From Ottowia sp. SB7-C50 (GTDB lineage Bacteria; Pseudomonadota; Gammaproteobacteria; Burkholderiales; Burkholderiaceae_C), in contig NZ_CP136995.1 in assembly GCF_033110285.1 (NCBI RefSeq), positions 2,108,001-2,172,000 of the forward strand: a stretch of DNA of 64,000 bases. Reading direction: 5' to 3'. The stretch's first letter is position 1, and every line of letters begins with the position of its first letter. Both the position numbers and the translations under genes were made by a program. This document shows, piece by piece, positions 28,149-36,462 of this stretch. The notes under the pieces are model-generated. The model was not told the origin of the DNA and made no database searches. It saw nothing but the letters and a program-made list of their open reading frames with translations.

Positions 28149-28961
28149 ATGGCAGCCATGCAAGCCGTGGACATCGATGGCGTTTTTCTTGAGCTGGCAC
28201 AAGTCCCCGCGCCACCGGGGGCCGACCCGGCGCTGCCGCCGCTGGTGTTTCTGCACGAGGGGCTGGGCTCGGTCGCCATGTGGCGCGACTGGCCGGCCAG
28301 CCTGTGCGCCACCACGGGGCGCGCAGGCATCGTGTATTCGCGCCAGGGCTACGGGCGATCCAGCCCGGTGGCCGATGTGCGCGGGGCGCCGCGCCGCCAC
28401 GCGAACGGCACGCGGTCGGGTCGCCTGCAGCCGGACTACATGCATCGCGAGGCGCTGGAGGTGCTGCCCCGGCTGCTGGCGCGGCTGGGCGTCGAACGGC
28501 CGGTGCTGGTCGGCCATTCGGACGGCGCCACCATCGCGCTGATTCACGCCGCGCACCACGCGGTGGCGGCGTGCGTGGCCATGGCGCCGCACGTGATGGT
28601 GGAGGACATTTCGGTGCAGTCGATCGCCGAGGCGCGCCAGGCCTACGAAACGACCGACCTGCGCGAGCGGCTGGCGCGCTACCACGACGACGTGCAGGTG
28701 GCCTTCTGGCAATGGAACGACGTCTGGCTGTCACCCGCGTTCCGCGATTTCGACATCCGCGACGAGGTGCGCACCCTCCGCGCGCCGCTGCTGGCCATCC
28801 AGGGCGTGGACGACCAGTACGGCACCATGGCCCAGGTGGATGACCTGGCCGCTGCCGTGCCGCATGCGCGCACCCTCAAGCTGCCGGCGTGCGGGCATTC
28901 GCCGCACCGCGACCAGCCGGCGGCGGTCAACCAGGCCATCGCCGCATTCCTGCGCGCCTGA
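28149..28961 (+). CDS. Alpha/beta hydrolase
   Basis: About 270 residues. Nucleophile elbow GHSDGATIALIHA, oxyanion region PLVFLHEGLGSVAMWRDWP, acid in QGVDDQYGTM and catalytic His in PACGHSPHRDQP. Full-length alpha/beta hydrolase fold. Two closely spaced ATGs (28149 and 28158) are possible. The intergenic region to the beta-propeller gene (28086-28148) is divergent and short. The substrate is unknown. Confidence 0.87.
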   Translation: MAAMQAVDIDGVFLELAQVPAPPGADPALPPLVFLHEGLGSVAMWRDWPASLCATTGRAGIVYSRQGYGRSSPVADVRGAPRRHANGTRSGRLQPDYMHREALEVLPRLLARLGVERPVLVGHSDGATIALIHAAHHAVAACVAMAPHVMVEDISVQSIAEARQAYETTDLRERLARYHDDVQVAFWQWNDVWLSPAFRDFDIRDEVRTLRAPLLAIQGVDDQYGTMAQVDDLAAAVPHARTLKLPACGHSPHRDQPAAVNQAIAAFLRA

Positions 28962-29080
28962 CAGCCGGCACAGCCCGGTCGACTGACGCTGTTCCGACAC
29001 GGCTTGAAGGCCGGCGCTGACGTGGCGCGGGCCTGCTGCGGCCTATCGTGCGGTCACTCAATCACTTGCAGGGGGCACCC

Positions 29081-30460
29081 ATGTCACACCGATTCACTAC
29101 CTCCACTTCTGCTTCTGCTGCGCCGCGCTGGCGTGCGTCCGCCACGGCGCTGCAACTGGCCGCCGCGCTGGTGGCCCAGGCGCCCGCCACCGCGCTCGTC
29201 GGCGTGGGCGCGCTGGCGCTGGCGCCGGCCGCGTACGCCCAGCGTGGGCCGGCCGTGGCTCAGCCGCAAATCGACCGGCTGGAAGTCACGTCCGACGCGG
29301 ACCTGGCGCCCGGCGCCGAACTGGAACTGCGCCTGTTCGGCACGCCGCGTGGCAACGCGTCGGTGCGCATCAGCGGCGCCAAGCCCATCAATGTGGTGCT
29401 GAAGGAATCGCCGGCCGGCAGCGGCGAATACGTCGCCTACTACACCGTCAAGCGCGCCGACGGCCTGGCCGTGGGGCAGGCGGTGCGCGCCACGCTGCGG
29501 CGCGGCAAGCTGGCCACGGTGGCCAACTACAGCGTGCCGGCCGTGGCGGGCGCGGGCACGCCGCCGCCCGCCGCGGGCCTGCGCATCGACAGCTTCACGG
29601 CCGCGCCGGTGACGCGCCTGTTGCCCGGCACCGAGCTGGTGGTGACGGCGCAGGGCATGCCCCGCGCGCGCGGCAGTTTCGAGATCGGCGGCTTGGCCAG
29701 CGACATTCCGATGCGCGAAGTGCGCCCTGGCGTCTACGAGGGCCGTTACACCCTGCGGCGCGAAGACCGCATCACCGCGGCCTCGCCGGTGGTGGCCAGC
29801 CTGCGTTCGGGCAACCAGGTGGTGCGCGCCAATCTGGCGCAGCCGCTGGTCGGCGACACGACCGCGCCCACGGTGGTCAACCTGGCCCCGCGCGAAAGCG
29901 AGCGCGTGCCGCCGGGCGTGGTCTACGTGTCGGGCAACTTCGAGGATCGGCGCGGCACGGGCGTCGACCCACGCAGCGTGCGTCTGGCGCTGAACGGCCG
30001 CGACGTGACGGGCGACACGCAGATCACCGCGCAGTCGTTCAGCTACCGCGGCCAGCTGCCGCCGGGCGCCTACACGGCCCAGCTGGTGGCGCGCGATGGC
30101 GCTGGCAATGAACTGCGGCGCGACTGGCGCTTTGACGTCGGCGCGGCCCCCGCGGTGCTGGACGTGCAGCTGACCGGCCCGGTGGGCGATGTGGTGGACG
30201 GCCGCAACCCCGTCGTCATCCGGGGCCGCACGGCCCCCGGCGCCACCGTGCAGGCGCGGGTGACCGGCCTGTTGCAGGTGGCCGGCCCCATCGGGCTGGA
30301 GCAGGAATTGCTGAACCAGACCCTGACCGCGGACGGCGCGGGCAACTTTACCGTGCAGTTCCAGCCCGCCGGGGCGCCGGGATCGCGCTACGACGTCCAT
30401 GTGGTGTCGCGCCGCGACGGGCGCAGCGACGAAGCGCGCTTGCGCCTGACGCAGCGCTGA
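29081..30460 (+). CDS. Exported multi-domain protein with Ig-like repeats
   Basis: 459 residues. A long signal region (MSHRFTTSTSASAAPRWRAS, hydrophobic stretch ending ALAPAAYAQ) is followed by several beta-rich repeats of about 95 residues. Repeats share an opening like LRIDSFTAAPVTRLLPGTEL and a middle PGVYEGRYTLRREDRI; the third has PPGVVYVSGNFEDRRGTGVD, and the fourth is like a bacterial Ig domain (VVIRGRTAPGATVQARV). No catalytic motif. Probably periplasmic or surface-linked. The region after the stop holds a MITE-like element and then a strong terminator. Confidence 0.75.
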   Translation: MSHRFTTSTSASAAPRWRASATALQLAAALVAQAPATALVGVGALALAPAAYAQRGPAVAQPQIDRLEVTSDADLAPGAELELRLFGTPRGNASVRISGAKPINVVLKESPAGSGEYVAYYTVKRADGLAVGQAVRATLRRGKLATVANYSVPAVAGAGTPPPAAGLRIDSFTAAPVTRLLPGTELVVTAQGMPRARGSFEIGGLASDIPMREVRPGVYEGRYTLRREDRITAASPVVASLRSGNQVVRANLAQPLVGDTTAPTVVNLAPRESERVPPGVVYVSGNFEDRRGTGVDPRSVRLALNGRDVTGDTQITAQSFSYRGQLPPGAYTAQLVARDGAGNELRRDWRFDVGAAPAVLDVQLTGPVGDVVDGRNPVVIRGRTAPGATVQARVTGLLQVAGPIGLEQELLNQTLTADGAGNFTVQFQPAGAPGSRYDVHVVSRRDGRSDEARLRLTQR

Positions 30461-30466
30461 AGCTAG

Positions 30467-30627
30467 GAGTCTGCGCGGTAGAAGGCGTCGAAGCGAAACG
30501 CGCGAAAAACGAGGACAGCGTGGTGATACCGACAAGCCCATAGCCGGGCTATGGGCGCCGGAGGTAGCGCCGCGATGGACCGTTTTCTCGCGCGTTGCAG
30601 CCGACGCTCCTTCTGCCGCGCAGACTC
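30467..30627. mobile_element. MITE-like element with long imperfect terminal inverted repeats
   Basis: A 161-bp unit whose ends are complementary over about 50 bp: left GAGTCTGCGCGGTAGAAGG..., right the complement of GAGTCTGCGCGGCAGAAGG.... It is flanked on both sides by CTAG (30463-30466 and 30628-30631), which fits the YTAR target duplication of IS5-group elements. The centre (AGCCCATAGCCGGGCTATGG) has another hairpin. There is no open frame of useful length. Confidence 0.7.
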
Positions 30628-30639
30628 CTAGGCGCCCAC

Positions 30640-30679
30640 GCGGCACACGGCGGGCAGGCCGCCGTGTGCCGCGTTTGTT
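30640..30679 (+). terminator. Strong rho-independent terminator
   Basis: Perfect 14-bp stem GCGGCACACGGCGG, loop GCAGG, then CCGCCGTGTGCCGC, followed by GTTTGTTTTTTA. Orientation suits the plus-strand exported protein gene. The MITE has come to lie between that gene and its terminator. Confidence 0.92.
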
Positions 30680-30688
30680 TTTTAGCCT

Positions 30689-31417
30689 TCAGGCCTTGAG
30701 CAGCGCCAGCTCGTCGGCCGTGAGCCAGCGCCACTGCCCGGGCGCCAGATCGTCGGGCAGCGCCAGCCCGCCGATGCGCGAACGGTGCAAGGCCTCCACC
30801 CGGTTGCCCACGGCCGCCACCATGCGCTTGACCTGGTGGTATTTGCCTTCGGTCAACGTCAGCAGCAGGCGGTGCTCGCCCGCGGCCTCTGCTGAGGCGG
30901 CAGCGACCGGTTTCGGGTCGTCGTCCAACACCACGCCGGCGCGCAGCCGCTCGATCTGCCGCGCGTCCATCGGGTGGCGCGTGGTGACTTCGTACAGCTT
31001 GGGCACCAGATGGCGCGGCGAGTTCATGCGGTGGATGAACGCGCCGTCGTCGGACAGCAGCAACAGGCCCGTGGTGTCCTGGTCCAGCCGGCCCACCGCC
31101 TGCACGCCCGCCACCTTGCCGGCGGTCGGGCGCTGGCGCAGCGGGGGCGGCAGCAAGGTATAGACGCTGGGCCACGCGCCGGGCCGGTGCGAGCATTCGT
31201 ACCCCGCAGGCTTGTTCAGCATCACGTAGGCGCGCTCGTGGTAAGTCCAGGGCCGGCCCTGCACGCTGTAGTGCAGCGGCGCGGTGCTGACGTCCACCGT
31301 CTGCGCCGGGTCGTGGCACGGGCACCCCTGCACTTCGACCAGGCCGTTTTCGACCAGGCCCGCGCACAGCCGGCGCGTGCCGAAGCCTTGGCTAAACAAC
31401 AGGTCGGTGATACGCAT
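30689..31417 (-). CDS. rsuA: 16S rRNA pseudouridine(516) synthase
   Basis: 242 residues. An N-terminal S4 RNA-binding region (MRITDLLFSQGFGTRRLCAG) precedes the RsuA/RluB-type catalytic domain. Catalytic Asp is in VGRLDQDTTGLLLLSDDG; MLNKPAGYECSHRPG and LTLTEGKYHQVKRMVAAVGN are also present. RsuA makes Psi516 in 16S rRNA; the related RluB/E/F are less close by sequence, but a subfamily mistake is possible. ATG at 31417. Confidence 0.9.
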   Translation of the reverse strand: MRITDLLFSQGFGTRRLCAGLVENGLVEVQGCPCHDPAQTVDVSTAPLHYSVQGRPWTYHERAYVMLNKPAGYECSHRPGAWPSVYTLLPPPLRQRPTAGKVAGVQAVGRLDQDTTGLLLLSDDGAFIHRMNSPRHLVPKLYEVTTRHPMDARQIERLRAGVVLDDDPKPVAAASAEAAGEHRLLLTLTEGKYHQVKRMVAAVGNRVEALHRSRIGGLALPDDLAPGQWRWLTADELALLKA

Positions 31418-31584
31418 CGTGCGGCGCGCCGTCGTGAACACGCCCGCAGTGCGCCTGCAGACGTCGCGGGACTCTGTACATCAAATGGTTAGGAGGCAAG
31501 CGGGTTTTTGATTCTTTTTGGTCGTTTCCACGTAATATCCCTCACACAAGAACATGGCCTTGAGAGGGCTGCGCGCGGGAGATC

Positions 31585-32295
31585 ATGTTAAGTGAACTGA
31601 GCGACTCGGGCATTCCCCTGCTGCTGGCGGCGCTGGTCGTGGCCGCGCTGGGGCTGGGTGCCCTGTTTCTGGCTCGCCGCGGGCGGCGCAGCCCGTCACG
31701 GCGCCTGCCTCAGCAATGGCCGCTGCAGCCGCGCCGACTGGCCAGCAGCGCCGAGCGGCGCGTCTGGCGCTGGCTGCGGGCCGCGTTTCCAGACCACCAG
31801 GTCATGGTCAAGCTGCCGGTGACGCGCTTCACCATGGCGCTGCAGGCCGACAAAGGGCAGGAATGGTTCGAGGTGCTGCGCGGCGCGTACTGCACCTTCA
31901 CCGTATGCGACGACCATGGGCAGGTCATCGGAGGGGTTGACGTGATGGACGGTCATGGCCCCTCGCGCGCCAACCGCCATCTGAAACAGACCTTGCTGGC
32001 CCAGTGCGGCATCGGTTACTGGGTGGTGGCCGGCGATTCACTGCCCGAGCCGCAGCGCGTGCGCGCCGCGTTTCTGGGCACCGGGGCGGCCGACCTGGCG
32101 CCGCGGGCCGATGCGCAGGCCGAACTGCAGGCCGTGCGCCACCAGTTGCACGAAGCGCTGGACCGCAACCGCCACCACCGCGACCGGGTGCCACCGACCG
32201 GCGGAGCCCGTCACGCCGCGGTGGTGCCGTCGCCGCAGCCCGACTCCTTCCTGGGCCCGCTGGACAGCCGCGCCGCCCCGCTGGAACGCGCCTGA
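31585..32295 (+). CDS. Uncharacterised membrane-anchored DUF2726-like protein
   Basis: 236 residues. One N-terminal transmembrane segment (PLLLAALVVAALGLGALFLA), an Arg-rich stretch, then a domain with SSAERRVWRWLRAAFPDHQVMVKLP and GQVIGGVDVMD that resembles DUF2726 (a nuclease-like fold), and a loose hydrophilic tail. I cannot name catalytic residues with confidence. TTGATT (31508) and TAATAT (31533) may form a weak promoter. Convergent with orn downstream. Confidence 0.65.
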   Translation: MLSELSDSGIPLLLAALVVAALGLGALFLARRGRRSPSRRLPQQWPLQPRRLASSAERRVWRWLRAAFPDHQVMVKLPVTRFTMALQADKGQEWFEVLRGAYCTFTVCDDHGQVIGGVDVMDGHGPSRANRHLKQTLLAQCGIGYWVVAGDSLPEPQRVRAAFLGTGAADLAPRADAQAELQAVRHQLHEALDRNRHHRDRVPPTGGARHAAVVPSPQPDSFLGPLDSRAAPLERA

Positions 32296-32314
32296 CGTCC
32301 GCTACGGCCCTGCG

Positions 32315-32908
32315 TCAGGCGGGCGGCGCCTGGATGAAGTGCGTGCGGTAGTGCTGCAGCTCGTCGATGGATTCGTGCACATCGGCCAGCGCGGTGTGCG
32401 ACTGCTGCTTCTTGAAAGCGTCCACCACCTCGGGGCGCCAGCGGCGCGCCAGCTCCTTCAGCGTGCTGACGTCGATGTTGCGGTAGTGAAAGAAGGCCTC
32501 CAGCCGCGGCATGTACCTGACCAGGAAGCGCCGGTCCTGCCCGATGGTGTTGCCGCACATGGGCGAGCAGCCCTTGCTGACATAGCGCGCCATGAACGCC
32601 AGCAACTGGTCGGTGGCCTGCTCCTCGGTCAGCGTGGAGGCGCGCACCTTGTCGATCAGGCCGCTGCGGCCGTGGGTGCCCTTGTTCCAGCTGTCCATCG
32701 CGTCCAGCACGCTGTCGGGCTGGTGGACGACCAGCACCGGGCCTTCCACGCGGGTGCGCAACTGCGGGTCGGTGGCGATGACGGCGATCTCGATGATGCG
32801 CTCCTTTTCCGGGTCCAGCCCGGTCATTTCGCAGTCCAGCCAGATCAGGTTCTGGTCGGATCGGGCCAGCGCGGGCGCGGTGTCGGGGATGCAGGCGGTC
32901 TCTGTCAT
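32315..32908 (-). CDS. orn: Oligoribonuclease
   Basis: 197 residues. Degrades 2-5 nt RNAs and pGpG. DEDDh exonuclease motifs: [20 protein letters not shown] (Asp-x-Glu), a middle [16 protein letters not shown] (Asp) and [14 protein letters not shown] (His and Asp). The ATG at 32908 gives MTETACIPD; the family core starts soon after. Essential in many proteobacteria. Confidence 0.95.
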   Translation of the reverse strand: MTETACIPDTAPALARSDQNLIWLDCEMTGLDPEKERIIEIAVIATDPQLRTRVEGPVLVVHQPDSVLDAMDSWNKGTHGRSGLIDKVRASTLTEEQATDQLLAFMARYVSKGCSPMCGNTIGQDRRFLVRYMPRLEAFFHYRNIDVSTLKELARRWRPEVVDAFKKQQSHTALADVHESIDELQHYRTHFIQAPPA

Positions 32909-33008
32909 GGCGCCCGATTGTCCACGGGATGCGCCCACCGCCTTGCGACCGGCGCCAGCGCCCTAAACTTGGCAACCTGCGCATTCCGCCCGACCACCCG
33001 TACCCGCC

Positions 33009-34314
33009 TTGACCGAAACGCCCTCTCCTGCCCTTCTCACCAGCCTCGTGTTCAGCCTGGCGCTGCTGGCCAGCGTGGCCGTCAAATACTGGCTGGCTTC
33101 GCGCCAGATGCGCGCCGTGGCCCGCCACCGCGACCGCGTGCCGGCCGAATTTGCCGGCGTCATCGGCCTGCCGGCGCACCAGCGCGCGGCCGACTACACC
33201 GTGGCCAAGCTGCGCTTCGGCGTGCTCGAGCTGGCGCTGGCCAGCGCCGTGCTGCTGGGCTGGACCTTGCTCGGCGGGCTGGATGGACTCAATGGCGTGC
33301 TGATGGACGCCGTCGGCCCGCGCCCGCTGCTGCAGCCGCTGGCGCTGCTGGTGGCGTTCGCGGTCATCAACGCGGTGATCGACCTGCCTTTTGCGCTGTA
33401 CCAGACCTTCGTCATCGAGCAGCGCTTCGGCTTCAACAAGATGACGTTTCGGCTGTGGCTGGCCGACCTGCTGAAGTCCACCCTGGTGGGCGTGGTCATC
33501 GGCGTGCCGCTGGCTGCCGGCGTGCTGTGGCTGATGCAGGCCACGGGCGCGTGGTGGTGGCTGTGGACCTGGGGCGCCTGGGCGCTGTTCAGTTTGCTGA
33601 TGCTGGTGATCTACCCCACCGTCATCGCCCCCCCTGTTCAACCAGTTCCAGCCGCTGCAGGACGAATCGCTGAGAGAGCGCGTGACGCAGCTGATGGCGC
33701 GCTGCGGCTTTGCCGCCAAGGGCCTGTTCGTGATGGACGGCAGCCGCCGCAGCGCACACGCCAACGCCTATTTCACCGGCTTTGGCGCCGCCAAGCGCGT
33801 GGTGTTCTTCGACACGCTGCTGAACCAGCTGACGCCGCCCGAAGTCGAGGCCGTGCTGGCGCACGAGCTGGGCCACTTCAAGCACAAGCACATCCTGCAG
33901 CGCATTGCCGGGCTTTTTGCGGCCAGCTTGGCCGGCCTGGCGCTGCTGGGCTGGCTGGCGCAGCAGCCGTGGTTCTACGCCGGGCTGGGCGTGGCGCCCA
34001 ACCTGCCGCCGGCCATGGGCGGCGCGGTGCCCAACCACGCGCTGGCGCTGCTGCTGTTCATGCTGGCGGTGCCGCTGTTCACGTTCTTTTTGTCGCCGCT
34101 GATGGCGCAGCTGTCGCGCAAGCACGAGTTCGAGGCCGACGCCTACGCCGCGCAGCAGGCCAGCGCGCAGGACCTGGGCAACGCGCTGGTCAAGCTGTAC
34201 AAGGACAACGCCAGCACGCTGACGCCCGACCCGCTGTACGTGCGCTTCTACTATTCGCACCCGCCGGCCAGCGAACGCATCGCGCGCATGGGCGCGCGCG
34301 TGCAGCCGGCTTGA
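33009..34314 (+). pseudogene. M48-family metallopeptidase (Ste24/CAAX protease type), frameshift in a C7 run
   Basis: The first half (from TTG 33009) encodes the membrane part of a Ste24-type protease up to LVIYPTVIAP. The sequence then continues in another frame: LFNQFQPLQDESLRERVTQL and onward through the zinc motif HELGHFKHKH and the Glu ligand in KHEFEADAYAA, ending at 34314 with SERIARMGAR. The switch is at a run of seven C (33628-33634) where six would restore one 434-residue protein. Either one base was inserted (slippage) or it is a sequencing error; both halves are otherwise well preserved. It ends 36 bp before phhB. Confidence 0.85.
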
Positions 34315-34350
34315 GGCGCATTTTTTCGATCCAATGAGGCCCTTGCGCTG

Positions 34351-34680
34351 ATGGAAAAACGGCTTTCAGCTATCGAAATTGAAGCATTCCTGGCACGTCA
34401 CCCCGGCTGGGACTACCGCCCGGCCGACGGCGGCGCGCTGCACAAGACCTGGCGCTTTGCCGACTTCCACCAGACCATGGCCTTCGTCAACGCCGTTGCC
34501 GCCATCGCCCACGCGCGCGACCACCATCCTGACCTGCACGTCGGCTACGACCGCTGCGCCGTGCGCTGGACGACGCACGACGCCGGAGGCGTCACCGCGC
34601 GCGACGTGGCGGCGGCCGGCGAAGTCGACGCGCTGCCCGAAGCCGCCCCGCCCGCGCCTGGCGCTGCGGCGCGCGACTGA
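34351..34680 (+). CDS. phhB: Pterin-4a-carbinolamine dehydratase
   Basis: 109 residues. Recycles the pterin cofactor of aromatic amino acid hydroxylases. The core GWDYRPADGGALHKTWRFAD, AFVNAVAAIAHARDHHPDLH and YDRCAVRWTTHDAGGVT hold the conserved histidines and Trp/Asp. A short Ala/Pro-rich tail follows. The first codons (RLSAIEIEAF) fall in an AT-rich patch reminiscent of the dispersed repeat, but the family start is preserved. It is separated by 8 bp from rsgA, so they are one unit. Confidence 0.92.
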   Translation: MEKRLSAIEIEAFLARHPGWDYRPADGGALHKTWRFADFHQTMAFVNAVAAIAHARDHHPDLHVGYDRCAVRWTTHDAGGVTARDVAAAGEVDALPEAAPPAPGAAARD

Positions 34681-34688
34681 ACCGCCGC

Positions 34689-35666
34689 ATGGCCAAGCCG
34701 CGCCGCTCACCCCCCGCCACGGCGGCCAGCCTGCAGCCTGGTCTCGTCGTCAGCAGCCACGGCCGGCACTGCGTGGTCGAAACGCCCGAGGGCGAGCGCT
34801 TCATCTGCCACCCGCGCGGCAAGAAACTGCAGGTGGTGGTGGGCGACCGCGTCGGCTGGCTGCCCAGCCAGGACGAAGGCACCATCGAGCGCATCGACGA
34901 GCGCCGCAACCTGCTGTACCGACAGGATGAAGTGCGCACCAAGAGCTTTGCCGCCAACCTGGACCGTGTGCTGATCCTCGTCGCCGCCGAGCCGGAGTTT
35001 TCCGAACACCAGCTGGCGCGCGCCCTGATTGCGTGCGAGGCCGAGCACATCGAGCCGCTGATCGTGCTGAACAAGGCCGATCTGGCCGAGCCTTTTGCCC
35101 GCGCCTGGGTGCGGCTGGCGCCGTATCGCGTCATGGGCTACGCCGTGCTGCCGCTGGCCGCCAAGCCGCGCGGCGCGCTGCCCGACGGCGCCTGCTCGCT
35201 GGACGATCTGGTGCCGCAACTGACCGGCCGCACCACCCTCATCCTCGGCCCTTCCGGGGCCGGCAAGAGCACGCTGATCAACCGCCTGATCCCCGGCGCC
35301 GCCGCGCAGACGGGCGAAATCTCGCAGGCGCTGAACAGCGGCAAGCACACGACGACGACGACGACGTGGTACTGGCTGGACGACGCCAGGACCACGGCCC
35401 TGATCGACTCGCCCGGCTTCCAGGAATTCGGCCTGCGCCACATCGACCCGATGCAGCTGGCCGCCTACATGCCCGACATCAAGCCGCACGTGGCCGAGTG
35501 CCGGTTCTACAACTGCACGCACCTGCACGAGCCGGGGTGCGGCGTGCGCGCCGCCGTCGACCTGGATGCGAAATCAGCCGCCAGCGCTCAACAGATCAGC
35601 ACACACCGCTACAAAATCTACAGCGATCTGTTTGGCGAGCTGACCAGCAGCGACGGGCCCAGGTAG
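34689..35666 (+). CDS. rsgA: Ribosome small subunit-dependent GTPase A
   Basis: 325 residues. Late-stage 30S assembly GTPase. OB-fold N-terminus (GLVVSSHGRHCVVETPEGER), circularly permuted GTPase with G4 VLNKADL, G1 GPSGAGKSTLINRLIPG and G3 DSPGFQEFGL, and the C-terminal zinc motif CRFYNCTHLHEPGCGVRAAV. The G1 to G4 order is the permuted one expected. A degenerate match to the dispersed repeat falls at 35570-35620 in the C-terminus, where the protein still aligns with the family. Confidence 0.96.
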   Translation: MAKPRRSPPATAASLQPGLVVSSHGRHCVVETPEGERFICHPRGKKLQVVVGDRVGWLPSQDEGTIERIDERRNLLYRQDEVRTKSFAANLDRVLILVAAEPEFSEHQLARALIACEAEHIEPLIVLNKADLAEPFARAWVRLAPYRVMGYAVLPLAAKPRGALPDGACSLDDLVPQLTGRTTLILGPSGAGKSTLINRLIPGAAAQTGEISQALNSGKHTTTTTTWYWLDDARTTALIDSPGFQEFGLRHIDPMQLAAYMPDIKPHVAECRFYNCTHLHEPGCGVRAAVDLDAKSAASAQQISTHRYKIYSDLFGELTSSDGPR

Positions 35667-35691
35667 TCTGCGTACAGCGCAACCCAGGCGC

Positions 35692-36462
35692 TCAACGCTG
35701 GCCCGGCTGCACCAGATCCATCCGCCTCTTGATCCGCGCCGCCTCAGGCGCATCACCGCGCTGCTCGGCCAGCCTCGCCTGCACGCCCAGCCACGCCAGC
35801 AGCGGGCGGCGCCAGCCCTGCTGCGAGGCTGTGTCCACCGCCTGATCGACCACCGCCGGGCTGGCCTGGGTGCGGCGCAGCAGCACGCCGGCAGCCACCA
35901 GTCTGCCGAGCGGGTCGTCGGCCGGCGGCAGTGCGGCGCTGGCCGCGCCGCTGGCGACGGCGCGGTGGTGCTCGAGCAGCAGCGCGGCCTGCGCGGCGGT
36001 GAGCACGCGGCCGTCCAGATAGTCGGCGTAGGCGCGCTCGGCGTCGCCCGCGTCGGCGCGCAGTGGCTCAAAGCCCGCGCAGGGCTCGAACACCAGGCTG
36101 GCGACGCGGGTGGCGCAGCGGTTGAGTTCGATGCGCGCGACCTGGTCGGGGCGGCCGGTGCGCGCGGTTTCGGCCCGCGCCAGCTCAAACTCGCGCGCTT
36201 CGACGCGGCTGTCGCCCTTGAGGTAGGCCTCGGTAAAGCGCTCGACGTGGCCGATGGCGTTGATCTTCCAGTCGGGCACTTTCGGGCCGCTGCTGCAGCC
36301 GGTCATGGATACTATCAATAACGTAGCTGCAAGCGCCTGTCGGACAAGCGCTGGCGGCTTGTTTGACTTGTATTTCGGTGGATGCGCCAGCCCCTCACCC
36401 CTGCCCTCTCCCCAGCGGGGCGAGGGAGAAAGACCGACGCTCGGGCGGCTGCGAGAGATCAT
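35692..36462 (-). CDS. Uncharacterised lipoprotein, last gene of the MCE operon
   Basis: 256 residues from the ATG at 36462, which overlaps the stop of the MCE gene (ATGA). A signal with lipobox (LLIVSMTGC) lies about 60 residues in; the earlier residues (SVGLSPSPRWGEGRGEGLAH) are encoded by a palindromic repeat, and the hydrophobic core by a copy of the dispersed repeat. The mature part is helical and Ala-rich with no motif I know. It does not look like the usual ABC_trans_aux lipoprotein of such operons. Whether the long N-terminus is translated is uncertain. Confidence 0.65.
   Translation of the reverse strand: MISRSRPSVGLSPSPRWGEGRGEGLAHPPKYKSNKPPALVRQALAATLLIVSMTGCSSGPKVPDWKINAIGHVERFTEAYLKGDSRVEAREFELARAETARTGRPDQVARIELNRCATRVASLVFEPCAGFEPLRADAGDAERAYADYLDGRVLTAAQAALLLEHHRAVASGAASAALPPADDPLGRLVAAGVLLRRTQASPAVVDQAVDTASQQGWRRPLLAWLGVQARLAEQRGDAPEAARIKRRMDLVQPGQR
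36302..36362 (+). repeat. Dispersed AT-rich repeat copy encoding a lipoprotein signal
   Basis: Plus strand: ATGGATACTATCAATAACGT, AGCTGCAAGCGCCTGTCGGA, CAAGCGCTGGCGGC. Both arms are well kept. On the coding (minus) strand it gives ALVRQALAATLLIVS, the hydrophobic part of the lipoprotein signal. Confidence 0.65.
36382..36432. repeat. Palindromic repeat at the 5' end of the lipoprotein gene
   Basis: Contains CCCCTCACCCCTGCCCTCTC and CCCAGCGGGGCGAGGGAGAA. The CCCTCWCCCC...GGGGNGAGGG hairpin resembles the unit inside dnaE2 (4621-4665). It is a very common intergenic form in proteobacterial genomes. Confidence 0.65.
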
